From CALDOK01 sp964481655 (GTDB lineage Bacteria > Myxococcota_A > UBA796 > JAFGLY01), in NCBI GenBank assembly GCA_964481655.1, contig CAYZVO010000164.1:1-21309 (forward strand): a DNA stretch of 21,309 nt, written 5' to 3'. Made by a program: the position numbers and the translations under genes. The notes beneath the pieces are model-generated. The model worked only from the letters and a program-made list of their open reading frames with translations, searched no databases and was not told where the DNA came from. This document shows, in pieces, positions 1-7,207 of the stretch. Position 1 is the stretch's first letter. The number at the start of each line of letters is the position of its first letter.

Positions 1-1993
1 CCACGGCCTCGAGCTGTCCTCCCTGCTCATCGATCCCCTCACCTTCACCGTCTGCACCGGGCAGGAAGACGACCGCAAGCTGGCCCTGTGGACCCTCGAG
101 GGCATCCGCCTGATCCGGGAGCGCTTCCCCGAGATCGGCATCGTCCTGGGCGTGTCGAACGTCTCCTTCGGCCTGACCCACAAGCTGCGCCCGGTCCTGG
201 CCTCGGTGTTCCTGCACCACGCCCGCGAGGCCGGCCTGACGGCCGCCATCGTCCACGCCCGCGGGGTCCTGCCGCTGTTCTCCATCCCCGATGAGCTGCG
301 GCAGGTGGCCGAGGATCTCATCTTCGACCGCCGGCGCGAGGGCTACGACCCGCTGCAGCGCTACCTGGAGCTCGGAGCCGAGCTCACCGGGGACACCGGG
401 CTGGGCGCCGACGAGCCCGAAGCCATCGACGAGACCGTGCTGCAGCGCATCGAGCGCCGGGTGGTCCGGGGCCTCCGCGACGGCCTCGAGGACGACCTGG
501 CCGAGGCCATGCAGGAGCTGCCCCCCCTCCAGATCACCAACGACGTGTTGCTGGCGGGGATGCGCACGGTGGGCGACCACTTCGCCGCCGGCCGCACCCA
601 GCTGCCCTTCGTCCTGCAGAGCGCCGAGGTGGTCAAGGCCGCCGTGGCCTGGCTCGAGCCCCACATGGAGTCCCGCGCCGGCACGAACCGGGGCAAGATG
701 GTCCTGGCCACGGTCCGGGGCGACGTGCACGACATCGGCAAGAACCTGGTGGAGATCCTGCTGAGCAACAACGGCTTCGAGGTCATCGACCTGGGCATCC
801 GCCAGCCGGTCGCCAACATCCTCGAGGCCATCCGGGAACACCAGCCCGACGCCGTGGGCCTGAGCGGCCTGCTGGTCCGCTCCACCGCGGTCATGCACGA
901 CGATCTGCTCGAGCTGCGGCGCCAGGGCATCGACACCCCGGTGATCCTCGGCGGCGCGGCCCTGAACAAGCGCTTCGTGCGCGAGGACTGCACCACCGCC
1001 TACGGGCAGCCCGTGGGCTACGGCGGCAACGCCTTCGACGGCCTGGCCTTCATGGAGGAGCTCGAGCAGGCGCGGGCCGCCGGACTCCCCTCCCGCTGGG
1101 CCCAGCCGCTGGAGGCGCCGCCCCCCGCCCCCGCGGCCAAGAACCCGAACACCGACGCCCCCCTGGCCGAGGACCAGCTCGACGAGCCGGCCCCCACCGA
1201 GTGGTCACCCCACGCGGTGATCCCCCTGCCCTTCCACGGCGCCCGGGTGCTGGACGCCCCCGACATCGACGGCCTGCTCGAGCTGGTGGACACCACCACC
1301 CTGTTCCGCTCCCGCTGGGGCTTCCGGGCCAACCGCCGGGATACCGAGGCCTGGCAGCAGGAGGTCGAGGGCACCCTGATGCCCCTGTACCGGGAGCTGG
1401 TGGACCGGGTGCGGGAGCACGGCTGGCTGGCGCCGGCCGGCGTCTACGGCTTCTACCCCTGCCACGGCGGCGACGGGCAGCTGATCCTCGGCGCCCCTGG
1501 TGGCGAGTCGGTGACCCTCACCGCGCCCCGGGGCAAGGAGATCGCCGGTCTCAGCGGCTGGTTCCCGCCCGCTGGCGAGGCCCCGGACACCGCAGGCCTC
1601 ATGGCCGTGTCGGTGGGCGACGCCATGGTGTCCGCCGTCCGGGAGCACTACCGCGAGGGCAAATACAGGGACTACCTGTTGCTGCACGGCCTGGCCACGG
1701 AGCTGGCCGAGGCCCTGGCGGCCTGGACCCACCGGCAGATCCGGGCCGAGCTCGGCATCGGCGGGGACGACCACCCGGACCCCGCGAAGCTGCTGCGTGG
1801 CCACTACCGCGGCCGGCGCTACGCCTTCGGCTACCCCGCGCTGCCGCTGTTGTCGGACCAGGAGCCCGTGCTGCGCCTGCTGGGCGCCGAGCGCATCGGC
1901 GTGAGCTTGACGGAGACCTTCCAGCTGAAGCCGACGCTGACCACCACGGCGGTGGTCCTGCACCACCCCAAGGCGCGCTACTTCCGTGTCTGA
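1..1993 (+). CDS. metH: Methionine synthase, cobalamin-dependent (3' part, 5' end outside window)
   Basis: MetH transfers a methyl group from methyl-tetrahydrofolate through cobalamin to homocysteine, in the cytoplasm. The frame is open from base 2, so 663 residues are visible and the N-terminus is missing. In order: the end of the pterin-binding domain (GVSNVSFGL, then a conserved IVHA stretch, residues 1-95); the helical B12 cap (about 145-220, with LPFVLQSAEV); and the B12-binding Rossmann domain, with the lower-ligand motif DVHDIGKN at 722-745, whose His is at 728-730, followed by GLSGLL and ILGGAA. A Pro/Ala linker (about 355-405) leads to the AdoMet-dependent reactivation domain, with RGRRYAFGYPALP and GVSLTETFQL near the end. 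The usual GYPACP is GYPALP here, a form closer to the FGYPA type with a DQ after it. No homocysteine-binding domain is visible; it could lie upstream or on a separate gene. Stop is TGA at 1991-1993. The family call is firm. Confidence 0.96.
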   Translation, partial: HGLELSSLLIDPLTFTVCTGQEDDRKLALWTLEGIRLIRERFPEIGIVLGVSNVSFGLTHKLRPVLASVFLHHAREAGLTAAIVHARGVLPLFSIPDELRQVAEDLIFDRRREGYDPLQRYLELGAELTGDTGLGADEPEAIDETVLQRIERRVVRGLRDGLEDDLAEAMQELPPLQITNDVLLAGMRTVGDHFAAGRTQLPFVLQSAEVVKAAVAWLEPHMESRAGTNRGKMVLATVRGDVHDIGKNLVEILLSNNGFEVIDLGIRQPVANILEAIREHQPDAVGLSGLLVRSTAVMHDDLLELRRQGIDTPVILGGAALNKRFVREDCTTAYGQPVGYGGNAFDGLAFMEELEQARAAGLPSRWAQPLEAPPPAPAAKNPNTDAPLAEDQLDEPAPTEWSPHAVIPLPFHGARVLDAPDIDGLLELVDTTTLFRSRWGFRANRRDTEAWQQEVEGTLMPLYRELVDRVREHGWLAPAGVYGFYPCHGGDGQLILGAPGGESVTLTAPRGKEIAGLSGWFPPAGEAPDTAGLMAVSVGDAMVSAVREHYREGKYRDYLLLHGLATELAEALAAWTHRQIRAELGIGGDDHPDPAKLLRGHYRGRRYAFGYPALPLLSDQEPVLRLLGAERIGVSLTETFQLKPTLTTTAVVLHHPKARYFRV

Positions 1994-2016
1994 GCGCCCG
2001 ACGAGCTAGCGGGCGA
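1994..2016. terminator. Short hairpin between convergent genes, possible bidirectional terminator
   Basis: CGCCCG at 1995-2000 can pair with CGGGCG at 2010-2015 around a 9-nt loop. It sits exactly at the junction of metH and the convergent small gene, and overlaps the stop codon of the latter. There is no T-tract on either side, so it is not a textbook intrinsic terminator, and a hairpin this short can arise by chance at this GC content. Confidence 0.25.
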
Positions 2017-2257
2017 AGGCGGCCTTGACCTCTTCGCGCAGCTGCTTCTCGCTGATGGCCGTGGCACCGGGGACGAGCTCCCAGGACCAGCGCTGGTTGC
2101 CCAGGGCGCGGTGCTTGGCGTAGGCGGCGTCGTAGCCCAGGCGGCGCAACAGGGAAGCCTTGACGCGCACGTCCTGCTTGGCCGCGTCGGCGCGGTGCTC
2201 GGCGTTGCGCTCGAGGATGTCCTGGGGCAGCTCCACGTTCATCCAGTCGAAGTCCAT
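2006..2257 (-). CDS. Small hypothetical protein, 83 aa
   Basis: I do not recognise a family. The protein is acidic at the start (MDFDWMNVELP), then rich in charged helix-forming residues, with a basic stretch (VKASLLRRLGY), a WSWE segment and a helical C-terminus (EKQLREEVKAAFAR). There is no signal peptide or membrane segment, so it is probably cytoplasmic. The ATG at 2257 is preceded by GTGAGG about 8 nt upstream. A consensus -35 box with 17-nt spacing lies further upstream (2297-2325), which supports a real, independently transcribed gene. Composition is normal for a coding frame, and the gene fits tightly against metH, ending 12 nt from its stop. It could be a small regulatory or structural protein; no function is claimed. 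Confidence 0.72.
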   Translation of the reverse strand: MDFDWMNVELPQDILERNAEHRADAAKQDVRVKASLLRRLGYDAAYAKHRALGNQRWSWELVPGATAISEKQLREEVKAAFAR

Positions 2258-2296
2258 GTCGCGATCCTCACCCGAAGTGGTTGCTCGAACACGAAG

Positions 2297-2325
2297 ACCA
2301 TGGCCCGCCGGCCCCGCCTTGTCAA
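2297..2325 (-). promoter_or_regulatory. Candidate sigma-70-type promoter for the 83-aa gene
   Basis: On the minus strand there is a perfect TTGACA -35 (2325-2320), a spacer of exactly 17 nt, then CATGGT (2302-2297) as a weak -10 (3 of 6 matches to TATAAT). The predicted transcript would start near 2290 and give a leader of about 33 nt with a Shine-Dalgarno. The exact -35 in such GC-rich DNA is unlikely by chance, but the -10 is poor. Confidence 0.45.
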
Positions 2326-2369
2326 TCCGGGGTTAGAGCGTCCGACCCATCACGCCCACCGGAGCAGCG

Positions 2370-3416
2370 GTGAAGAAGACGTCCAAGCGGTTCGTGCTCG
2401 GCCTGGCCCTGGGAGCGATGCTCCTGGGCTGGTTCCTGTACACCACCGAGTGGCCGGCCTTCGTCGAGGCCCTGGCGGCCGTGAAGTTGGGCTGGGTCGC
2501 CCTCTCCGCGCTGATCCTGCTCGGGGAGTTCGTGCTCCGTGCGGTGCGCTGGCGCATCCTGCTCGTGCCCGTGGCCCCGCAGGCCACCCTCGGCGCGCTG
2601 CTGTCGGCCACCTTCATCGGCGGGGCCGTGAACACCCTGCTGCCCGCGCGCGCGGGGGACCTGGCCCGCCCCCTGGTGGCCCACCGCCGCACGGGCGTGC
2701 CCCTGGCGCCCATCATCACCACCAACATCGTGGAGCGGATCTTCGATCTGGTGGGGCTGCTCTTCATCCTGCTGCTGGCCCTGGCGCTGCTGCCCCGGGT
2801 CGAGGGTCCCGAGGGCGTGCTGGTCGAAAACCTGCGGCGCTACGGGCTGCTCATGGGCGCCGCCGGGATGGCCGGGATGCTCACGCTGTTCTTCCTCGCC
2901 CGCAACAAGGCCTGGTTCGAGCCGCGGATGATCCGGCTCACCGGCCACCTGCCCGGGCGGGTGGGCGAGCGCATCGGGGCCATCCTCGGGGGGCTGATGG
3001 ACGGGCTGGCGGCGATGGCCCGCCCCCGCGACGTGGCCGCCGCCATCGCGGTCTCCCTGGTGCTGTGGTTCAACGGCGCCCTGTCCATCTACGTGCTCTT
3101 CCAGGCCTTCGACATCCCCCTGCCCTTCGGAGCGGCGGCCTTCACCGCCGTCGCCCTGGCCCTGACCGTGGTGCTGCCCCAGGCGCCAGGCTTCGTGGGG
3201 GTGTTCCACATGGCCATCGAGAAGACCATGGTGCTCTGGGGCCTGGCGGTGACGCCGGCCAAGGGCTTCGCCGTGGTGCTGTGGGGTGTGAGCTTCCTGC
3301 CGGTGACCCTGCTGGGGCTGCTGGCCCTGTGGCGCGAGGGCTTGACCCTGGGCTCTTTGCTCGTGCGTGACAAGGCTCACATTGCGGGTGACGCCCCGCC
3401 GTGCGACAATCCATAG
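2370..3416 (+). CDS. Flippase-like integral membrane protein (UPF0104 / YbhN, LPG synthase TM family)
   Basis: The protein has 348 residues and is almost entirely hydrophobic segments, about eight predicted membrane helices (for example residues 8-26, 42-60, 120-142, 160-180). It carries the family signature: LRAVRWRILL after the second helix, then NTLLPARAGDLARP, and later a conserved LPQAPGFVGVFH stretch near the last helices. This lysylphosphatidylglycerol synthase TM-like family (PF03706) contains lipid flippases and many proteins of unknown lipid substrate, and acts in the inner membrane. The soluble aminoacyl-transferase domain of MprF is absent, as in most stand-alone members. The start is the GTG at 2370, with GGAG five bases upstream. 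The stop TAG at 3414 lies 52 bp before the next gene on the same strand. The substrate cannot be told from sequence. Confidence 0.9.
   Translation: MKKTSKRFVLGLALGAMLLGWFLYTTEWPAFVEALAAVKLGWVALSALILLGEFVLRAVRWRILLVPVAPQATLGALLSATFIGGAVNTLLPARAGDLARPLVAHRRTGVPLAPIITTNIVERIFDLVGLLFILLLALALLPRVEGPEGVLVENLRRYGLLMGAAGMAGMLTLFFLARNKAWFEPRMIRLTGHLPGRVGERIGAILGGLMDGLAAMARPRDVAAAIAVSLVLWFNGALSIYVLFQAFDIPLPFGAAAFTAVALALTVVLPQAPGFVGVFHMAIEKTMVLWGLAVTPAKGFAVVLWGVSFLPVTLLGLLALWREGLTLGSLLVRDKAHIAGDAPPCDNP
3382..3410 (+). promoter_or_regulatory. Weak candidate promoter for the selenoprotein-like lipoprotein gene
   Basis: TTGCGG (3382-3387), a 17-nt spacer and GACAAT (3405-3410) resemble -35 and -10 boxes (3 and 4 matches of 6). 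They overlap the end of the flippase-like gene and would give a leader of about 50 nt. This is a suggestion only. Confidence 0.28.
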
Positions 3417-3468
3417 CAAGTCACGCCATTGGGCGAAGTGCATCTTCGTCCTCGCCTCGGAGGGCTCC

Positions 3469-4125
3469 ATGACGAAGCTCCTGATCCCCGCCTTGTTCCT
3501 GGTCGGCTGCGCTGTCCCCAGCGTCGATCTGCCCTTCGACAGCGACCGCGACGGCCTGTTGGACGACGAGGAGCTCGACTTCGGCACCGACCCGGACGTG
3601 CCGGACAGCGACAGCGACGGCTGGCTCGACGGCGACGAGCTGTCGATGTTCACGGATCCCCTCGACGCCACCGACCACCCCTACACCGGCGGCTGGCCCA
3701 TCGGTGAGTGCCGCCACTCCCTGGCCGGCACCGGCTGGAACGAAGGCTTCATCGTCAACAACACCGCGAACGCGGACCAGTTCGGCGACACGGTCAAGAT
3801 CCACGACTTCTGCGACGTACCCTATCTGCTCACCTACTACGCAGAGACGTGAGGCCTCTGCGGCGACGCGCAGGGTGCGCTCAACTACTTCTCCCAGTAC
3901 GGCGACCAGGGCCTCTTCGTGGTCATCGCGGCCAACGCCTCGGACATCGGATCGCTGGGTGACTCCGTCGACAACGTGGTGCCCTTCCTGGACGACCCGG
4001 ACTGGAACCTCTACTACTCGTGGTCCTCGGAGATCATGCTGGTCGATCGCGGTGGCGAGATCGTCGCCACCGGCACCTACGCCAGCGACATCAGCGCCGA
4101 GGCCATCGAGTCCGTCCTGGACTAG
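3469..4125 (+). CDS. Predicted selenoprotein: lipoprotein with Ca-binding repeats and thioredoxin-like UxxC domain (TGA at 3850-3852 read as Sec)
   Basis: Read through the in-frame TGA, this is a 218-residue protein. Residues 1-14 are a lipoprotein signal (KLLIPALFLVGC, lipid Cys14). Residues 24-64 hold two thrombospondin type-3/EF-hand-like repeats (DSDRDGLLDDEE, DSDSDGWLDGDE). From about 95 the sequence looks like a redoxin domain (GDTVKIHDFC, YLLTYYAET), followed by TGA-Gly-Leu-Cys at residues 128-131, where this fold has its CxxC site. It then continues normally (LFVVIAANAS, EIMLVDRGGEIVATGTYA) to TAG at 4123. GC-rich codon use is unchanged after the TGA. TGA ends at least nine other genes here, so the code is not reassigned. 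Likely role: thiol-disulfide or peroxide chemistry at the outer envelope. The ATG at 3469 has GGAGG five bases upstream. Alternatives are a Cys-to-stop mutation, a pseudogene or a base-call error (TGC to TGA is one change). Confidence 0.75.
3850..3883 (+). promoter_or_regulatory. Candidate bacterial SECIS element immediately after the TGA
   Basis: GCGC (3868-3871) pairs with GCGC (3877-3880) around the loop AGGGU (3872-3876). Two more pairs (3865-3882, 3866-3881) lie below a bulged C3867. The loop opens 19 nt after the TGA and has G at its second base. This fits the published bacterial SECIS model, which asks for a G in the first two loop bases and about 16-37 nt spacing. It also resembles the AGGUCU loop of E. 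coli fdhF. A competing longer hairpin pairs 3850-3862 with 3869-3883 around loop GCGACG, only 10 nt from the TGA. Which fold forms cannot be settled by eye. Confidence 0.6.
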
Positions 4126-4266
4126 CAGCCCGTACGCAGGTCTTACCGTGCCTTGACCACCAGGGCGGGGTCGCTGCGCCGCGAACACGCTAGGCTGATT
4201 CGGGTGGTTTCGCGCCGAAGCCGCCAGCACGAAATCGATCCCTGACCTCCACCCGTGGGAGTCTCC

Positions 4267-7149
4267 GTGTCGCGCATCGTTCGACTGCTCGCCTGCCTCA
4301 TCGCCGTCTTCGTCGCCGTCCCCAGCCTCCGGGCCGAGACCCTGGTCGTGCCCTCCGGGCCCGCCCTGGGCGATGGGCGCACCAACACCACAGTGCAGCT
4401 CTACCTCCCCGACTGGGTCGAGGGCGAGCGCTTCAAGCTCAAGCCCGACGAAGGCCGGGCCGGACAGATCACGGTGGGCACCGACGGCCTCATCAGCTTC
4501 CTCTACACCCCCCCTCGGGTCACCAAGCCCAAGGCGGTGGGCTTCACGCTGATCCGCAAGGGCGGCAGCGCGGGTGAGGATCGTTTCGAGCTGCCCCTGG
4601 TGCCCCCCTACACGGGCGACCTGCAGCTCAGCTTCGATCCCCCCCAGCTGCTGGCTGGTGGCGACACCGCCCTGGTGCGGGTCACCCCCTCCGGTGACAC
4701 CCCCCAGGCCGGCGACGCGCGCCGCTTCCTGCTCACCGCCTCGGCCGGCGAGCTGGCCGCCGCCATGCCCGCCGGAGACGGCAGCTGGGTGGCCCGGTAC
4801 ACACCGCCGGCCACGGTCGATGGCCCCCGCACCGTGATCGTCACCGCCGCCGACGCCGCCGCACCGGACCTCATCTTCGGCTGGGCCTCCCTGCCCATCC
4901 GGGTCAAGCAGAGCGTGTCGGTCAGCGTGCCCCCGGACGCCAACACCATCCTCACCGTGGGTGACAAGCAGTACGGCCCCCTGCAGGCCTCCCCCGCGGG
5001 CACCGTGGCCTTCGACGTCGAGCTCGACCCCCGCCAGCCCACCGGCTCGGTCCAGGCGGTGAGCTCCACCGGCGAGAGCTCCAACCTGCAGATCGACCTG
5101 CCGCAGCCCGAGTACGGCCGCATCGGCTTCTTGCCCTTCCCGGCGGGCATCCCCGCCGACCCCGTGAACGCCGAGCTGCCGGTGCGCGTGGTCGCCACCG
5201 ACCTGCTGGGCCAGCCCCTGCGGGCCAGCATCCCCAAGCTCCACGCCTCGGTGGGCCAGCTGGACACCGTGGAGACCTCCTCGGTCCCCGGTGTCTACGT
5301 CGCGAAGTTCACCCCGCCCTCCGAGCCCGGTGAGGTCACCTTCACCGCCGAGCTGGACGGCGCCACGGTCACCACCAAGGTGGCCCTGCTGCCGCCCATG
5401 ACCCGCCTCCGCCTCAGCGCCGAGCCCGCCGAGCTGCCCGAGGGCACCCGGGACTTCACCATCACCGCCCGGGTCCAGGACTCCGGCGGCGCCAGTGTCT
5501 CCGGCCGCATGCCCGACTTCGAGGTCGAGGGCGCCACCGTCCGCTACAAGATGAAGGACAACAACGACGGCACCTACACCGGCACCTGGCGCCTGAAGAG
5601 CGGTGTCGAGGCCGTCTCCGTGTTGGGCGTGCCGCCCCTGGAGGCCTCGGGGCTGCCCCCCTACCGCCTGCTGGTGTGGCCCCGCCAGGCCGCGATCCCC
5701 GCCGGTGGCGGCGGCAGCCTGCCGGTCACCATCGCGGCGCTCGACCGCTACGGCCTGCCGGTGCCCAACGTCGACATCAAGCTCGCCGTCCCCGTGGGCG
5801 ATGCCGCGCTGCCCGCCAACACCAAGACCAACGAGCAGGGCCTGATCATGGCCGACATGGCCGCCGGCGAGACCCCGGGCCTGGTGACCCTGCGGGCCGA
5901 GGCCGCCGGCCTGGTGGCCGAGACCCCCATCTTCCAGGTGGCCGAGGGCCAGCTGGCGCCCCCGGTCCAGCCCGGTGGCGACACCGACCAGCTCGGCGCC
6001 CTCGCCCTGTGGCGCTCGGCGGTCTCCACCCTGGTGGTGGCCAAGGAAGGCGCCGCGCCCCAGGCCGGCCCCCCGGCCATGGTCCAGCTCGTGACCGTGC
6101 CCCCGTTCACCACCCCCGGCGCCGCCATCCTGGTCACCGTGCGGGTCAACGACGCTTCGGGCATGGCCATGCCCGGCCTGGACATCGAGCTGAACTCCAG
6201 CCTGGGCACCATCGGCGCCATCACCGACAACGGCGACGGCTCCTACAACGTCCCGGTGCAGCTGCCTCCTGGCCAGGACGGCCCCCTCACCCTCACCGCG
6301 ACCGCCGGCGAGATCACCAGCCCGCTGCTGCTCCCCACCCTGGCCCAGGCCGGCGCGGTGGCGGTGGCTCCCACGGGTGGAGCCCAGGCCGGCGGCCAGG
6401 CCGCGACCGGCGGCACCAGGCCGGTGCGGCAGACCTCCGCGGCGCCCGGCGCCCTGGGCGGTCCGGCCAAGGCCAGGCTGTACGGTGGCCTGTCCCTGTT
6501 GGCCCACGACTACGCCATGGAAGGCACAGGCGAGGGCACGACCCCCGCCGAGGCCGCCTATGTCAACGGCAACTTCCTCAAGGGGCAGTTCGGCGGCGCG
6601 CCGTCGGTGCTCGGCGGTGGCTGGGTCAAGCTCGGGCAGCTCCCGGTGATGCTCGAGCTCGAGGCCTCGGCCTGGCTCGAGACCATCGAGGTGGCTGGCG
6701 ACGAGTACGACAACCCCGGCTACCAGGCCCGCTTCGGGGCCCGCTACTACGGCATGCTGGGCACCTCCCCCGCCTACTGGTACGCCATGGGCGGCATCAA
6801 CCACACCAAGGCCCTGGCCTTCGAGTACGGCGACGAGACCCGCACCTCGGTGGAGATCGGCAGCCACGCGCTCACCGGCCTGCGCCTGGGCGGTGGCATC
6901 GGCGCCGAGGCCGGTCGGTTCTTCGTCGAGGCCGACGCCTCGGGCACCTGGGGCCTGCACGCCCTGCCCCAGGTCCTCGCACCGCGGCTGATCACGGGCT
7001 TCGAGATCAAGCCCGGCATGTCGGTGTTCCTGTCGTACGCCTTCGAGGCCCGGAACATCCGCATCGAGCTGCCCGGTGACGGCGGCCAGCTGTACGTGAA
7101 GGACAAGTACCAGCCGCTGGTGCTCGGGATCGGCGGCGCGTTCCGCTAG
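4267..7149 (+). CDS. Secreted Ig-like repeat protein with C-terminal outer-membrane beta-barrel, 960 aa
   Basis: Residues 1-23 are a Sec signal (hydrophobic core LLACLIAVFVAV, cleavage after SLRA). Residues 30-700 are a series of Ig-like beta-sandwich domains (invasin/filamin-like). They share a recurring end motif: GDGSWVARYTPP, GVYVAKFTPP, NDGTYTGTW, GDGSYNVPVQLPP. An Ala/Gly/Pro linker (about 695-735) leads to a barrel of about 225 residues with alternating aromatic and small residues (LYGGLSLLAHDY, FGARYYGMLG, YWYAMGGIN, VFLSYAF), ending GIGGAFR. The likely place is the outer membrane, with the Ig part in the periplasm or at the surface. The function is unknown; adhesion or envelope spacing are guesses. 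I chose GTG 4267 because GGGAG lies five bases upstream and the signal peptide then starts cleanly; GTG 4255 would add four residues. Confidence 0.85.
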   Translation: MSRIVRLLACLIAVFVAVPSLRAETLVVPSGPALGDGRTNTTVQLYLPDWVEGERFKLKPDEGRAGQITVGTDGLISFLYTPPRVTKPKAVGFTLIRKGGSAGEDRFELPLVPPYTGDLQLSFDPPQLLAGGDTALVRVTPSGDTPQAGDARRFLLTASAGELAAAMPAGDGSWVARYTPPATVDGPRTVIVTAADAAAPDLIFGWASLPIRVKQSVSVSVPPDANTILTVGDKQYGPLQASPAGTVAFDVELDPRQPTGSVQAVSSTGESSNLQIDLPQPEYGRIGFLPFPAGIPADPVNAELPVRVVATDLLGQPLRASIPKLHASVGQLDTVETSSVPGVYVAKFTPPSEPGEVTFTAELDGATVTTKVALLPPMTRLRLSAEPAELPEGTRDFTITARVQDSGGASVSGRMPDFEVEGATVRYKMKDNNDGTYTGTWRLKSGVEAVSVLGVPPLEASGLPPYRLLVWPRQAAIPAGGGGSLPVTIAALDRYGLPVPNVDIKLAVPVGDAALPANTKTNEQGLIMADMAAGETPGLVTLRAEAAGLVAETPIFQVAEGQLAPPVQPGGDTDQLGALALWRSAVSTLVVAKEGAAPQAGPPAMVQLVTVPPFTTPGAAILVTVRVNDASGMAMPGLDIELNSSLGTIGAITDNGDGSYNVPVQLPPGQDGPLTLTATAGEITSPLLLPTLAQAGAVAVAPTGGAQAGGQAATGGTRPVRQTSAAPGALGGPAKARLYGGLSLLAHDYAMEGTGEGTTPAEAAYVNGNFLKGQFGGAPSVLGGGWVKLGQLPVMLELEASAWLETIEVAGDEYDNPGYQARFGARYYGMLGTSPAYWYAMGGINHTKALAFEYGDETRTSVEIGSHALTGLRLGGGIGAEAGRFFVEADASGTWGLHALPQVLAPRLITGFEIKPGMSVFLSYAFEARNIRIELPGDGGQLYVKDKYQPLVLGIGGAFR

Positions 7150-7177
7150 CGGGGCCACAGACCCTCCGGGGGTTGGC

Positions 7178-7186
7178 TGGTATGAT
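7178..7186 (+). promoter_or_regulatory. Extended -10 promoter candidate before the Asp-repeat lipoprotein gene
   Basis: TGGTATGAT (7178-7186) matches the extended -10 form TGnTATAAT with one mismatch. No -35 match is present 17 nt upstream, as is common for extended -10 promoters. It would place the transcript start about 15 nt before the ATG at 7208, just ahead of GGAGG (7199-7203). Confidence 0.35.
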
Positions 7187-7207
7187 GCCAGCACGCCCGG
7201 AGGCCCC

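Noticed and set aside
3850..3852. TGA as an ordinary stop or a pseudogene lesion in the redoxin-like lipoprotein gene
   Set aside because: The position matches the active-site Cys, the downstream half is intact, and a SECIS-like hairpin follows. A base error remains possible and is stated as the main alternative.
4153..4158. TTGACC as a -35 box for the Ig-barrel gene
   Set aside because: No acceptable -10 lies 16-18 nt downstream; the nearest TAGGCT is 32 nt away.
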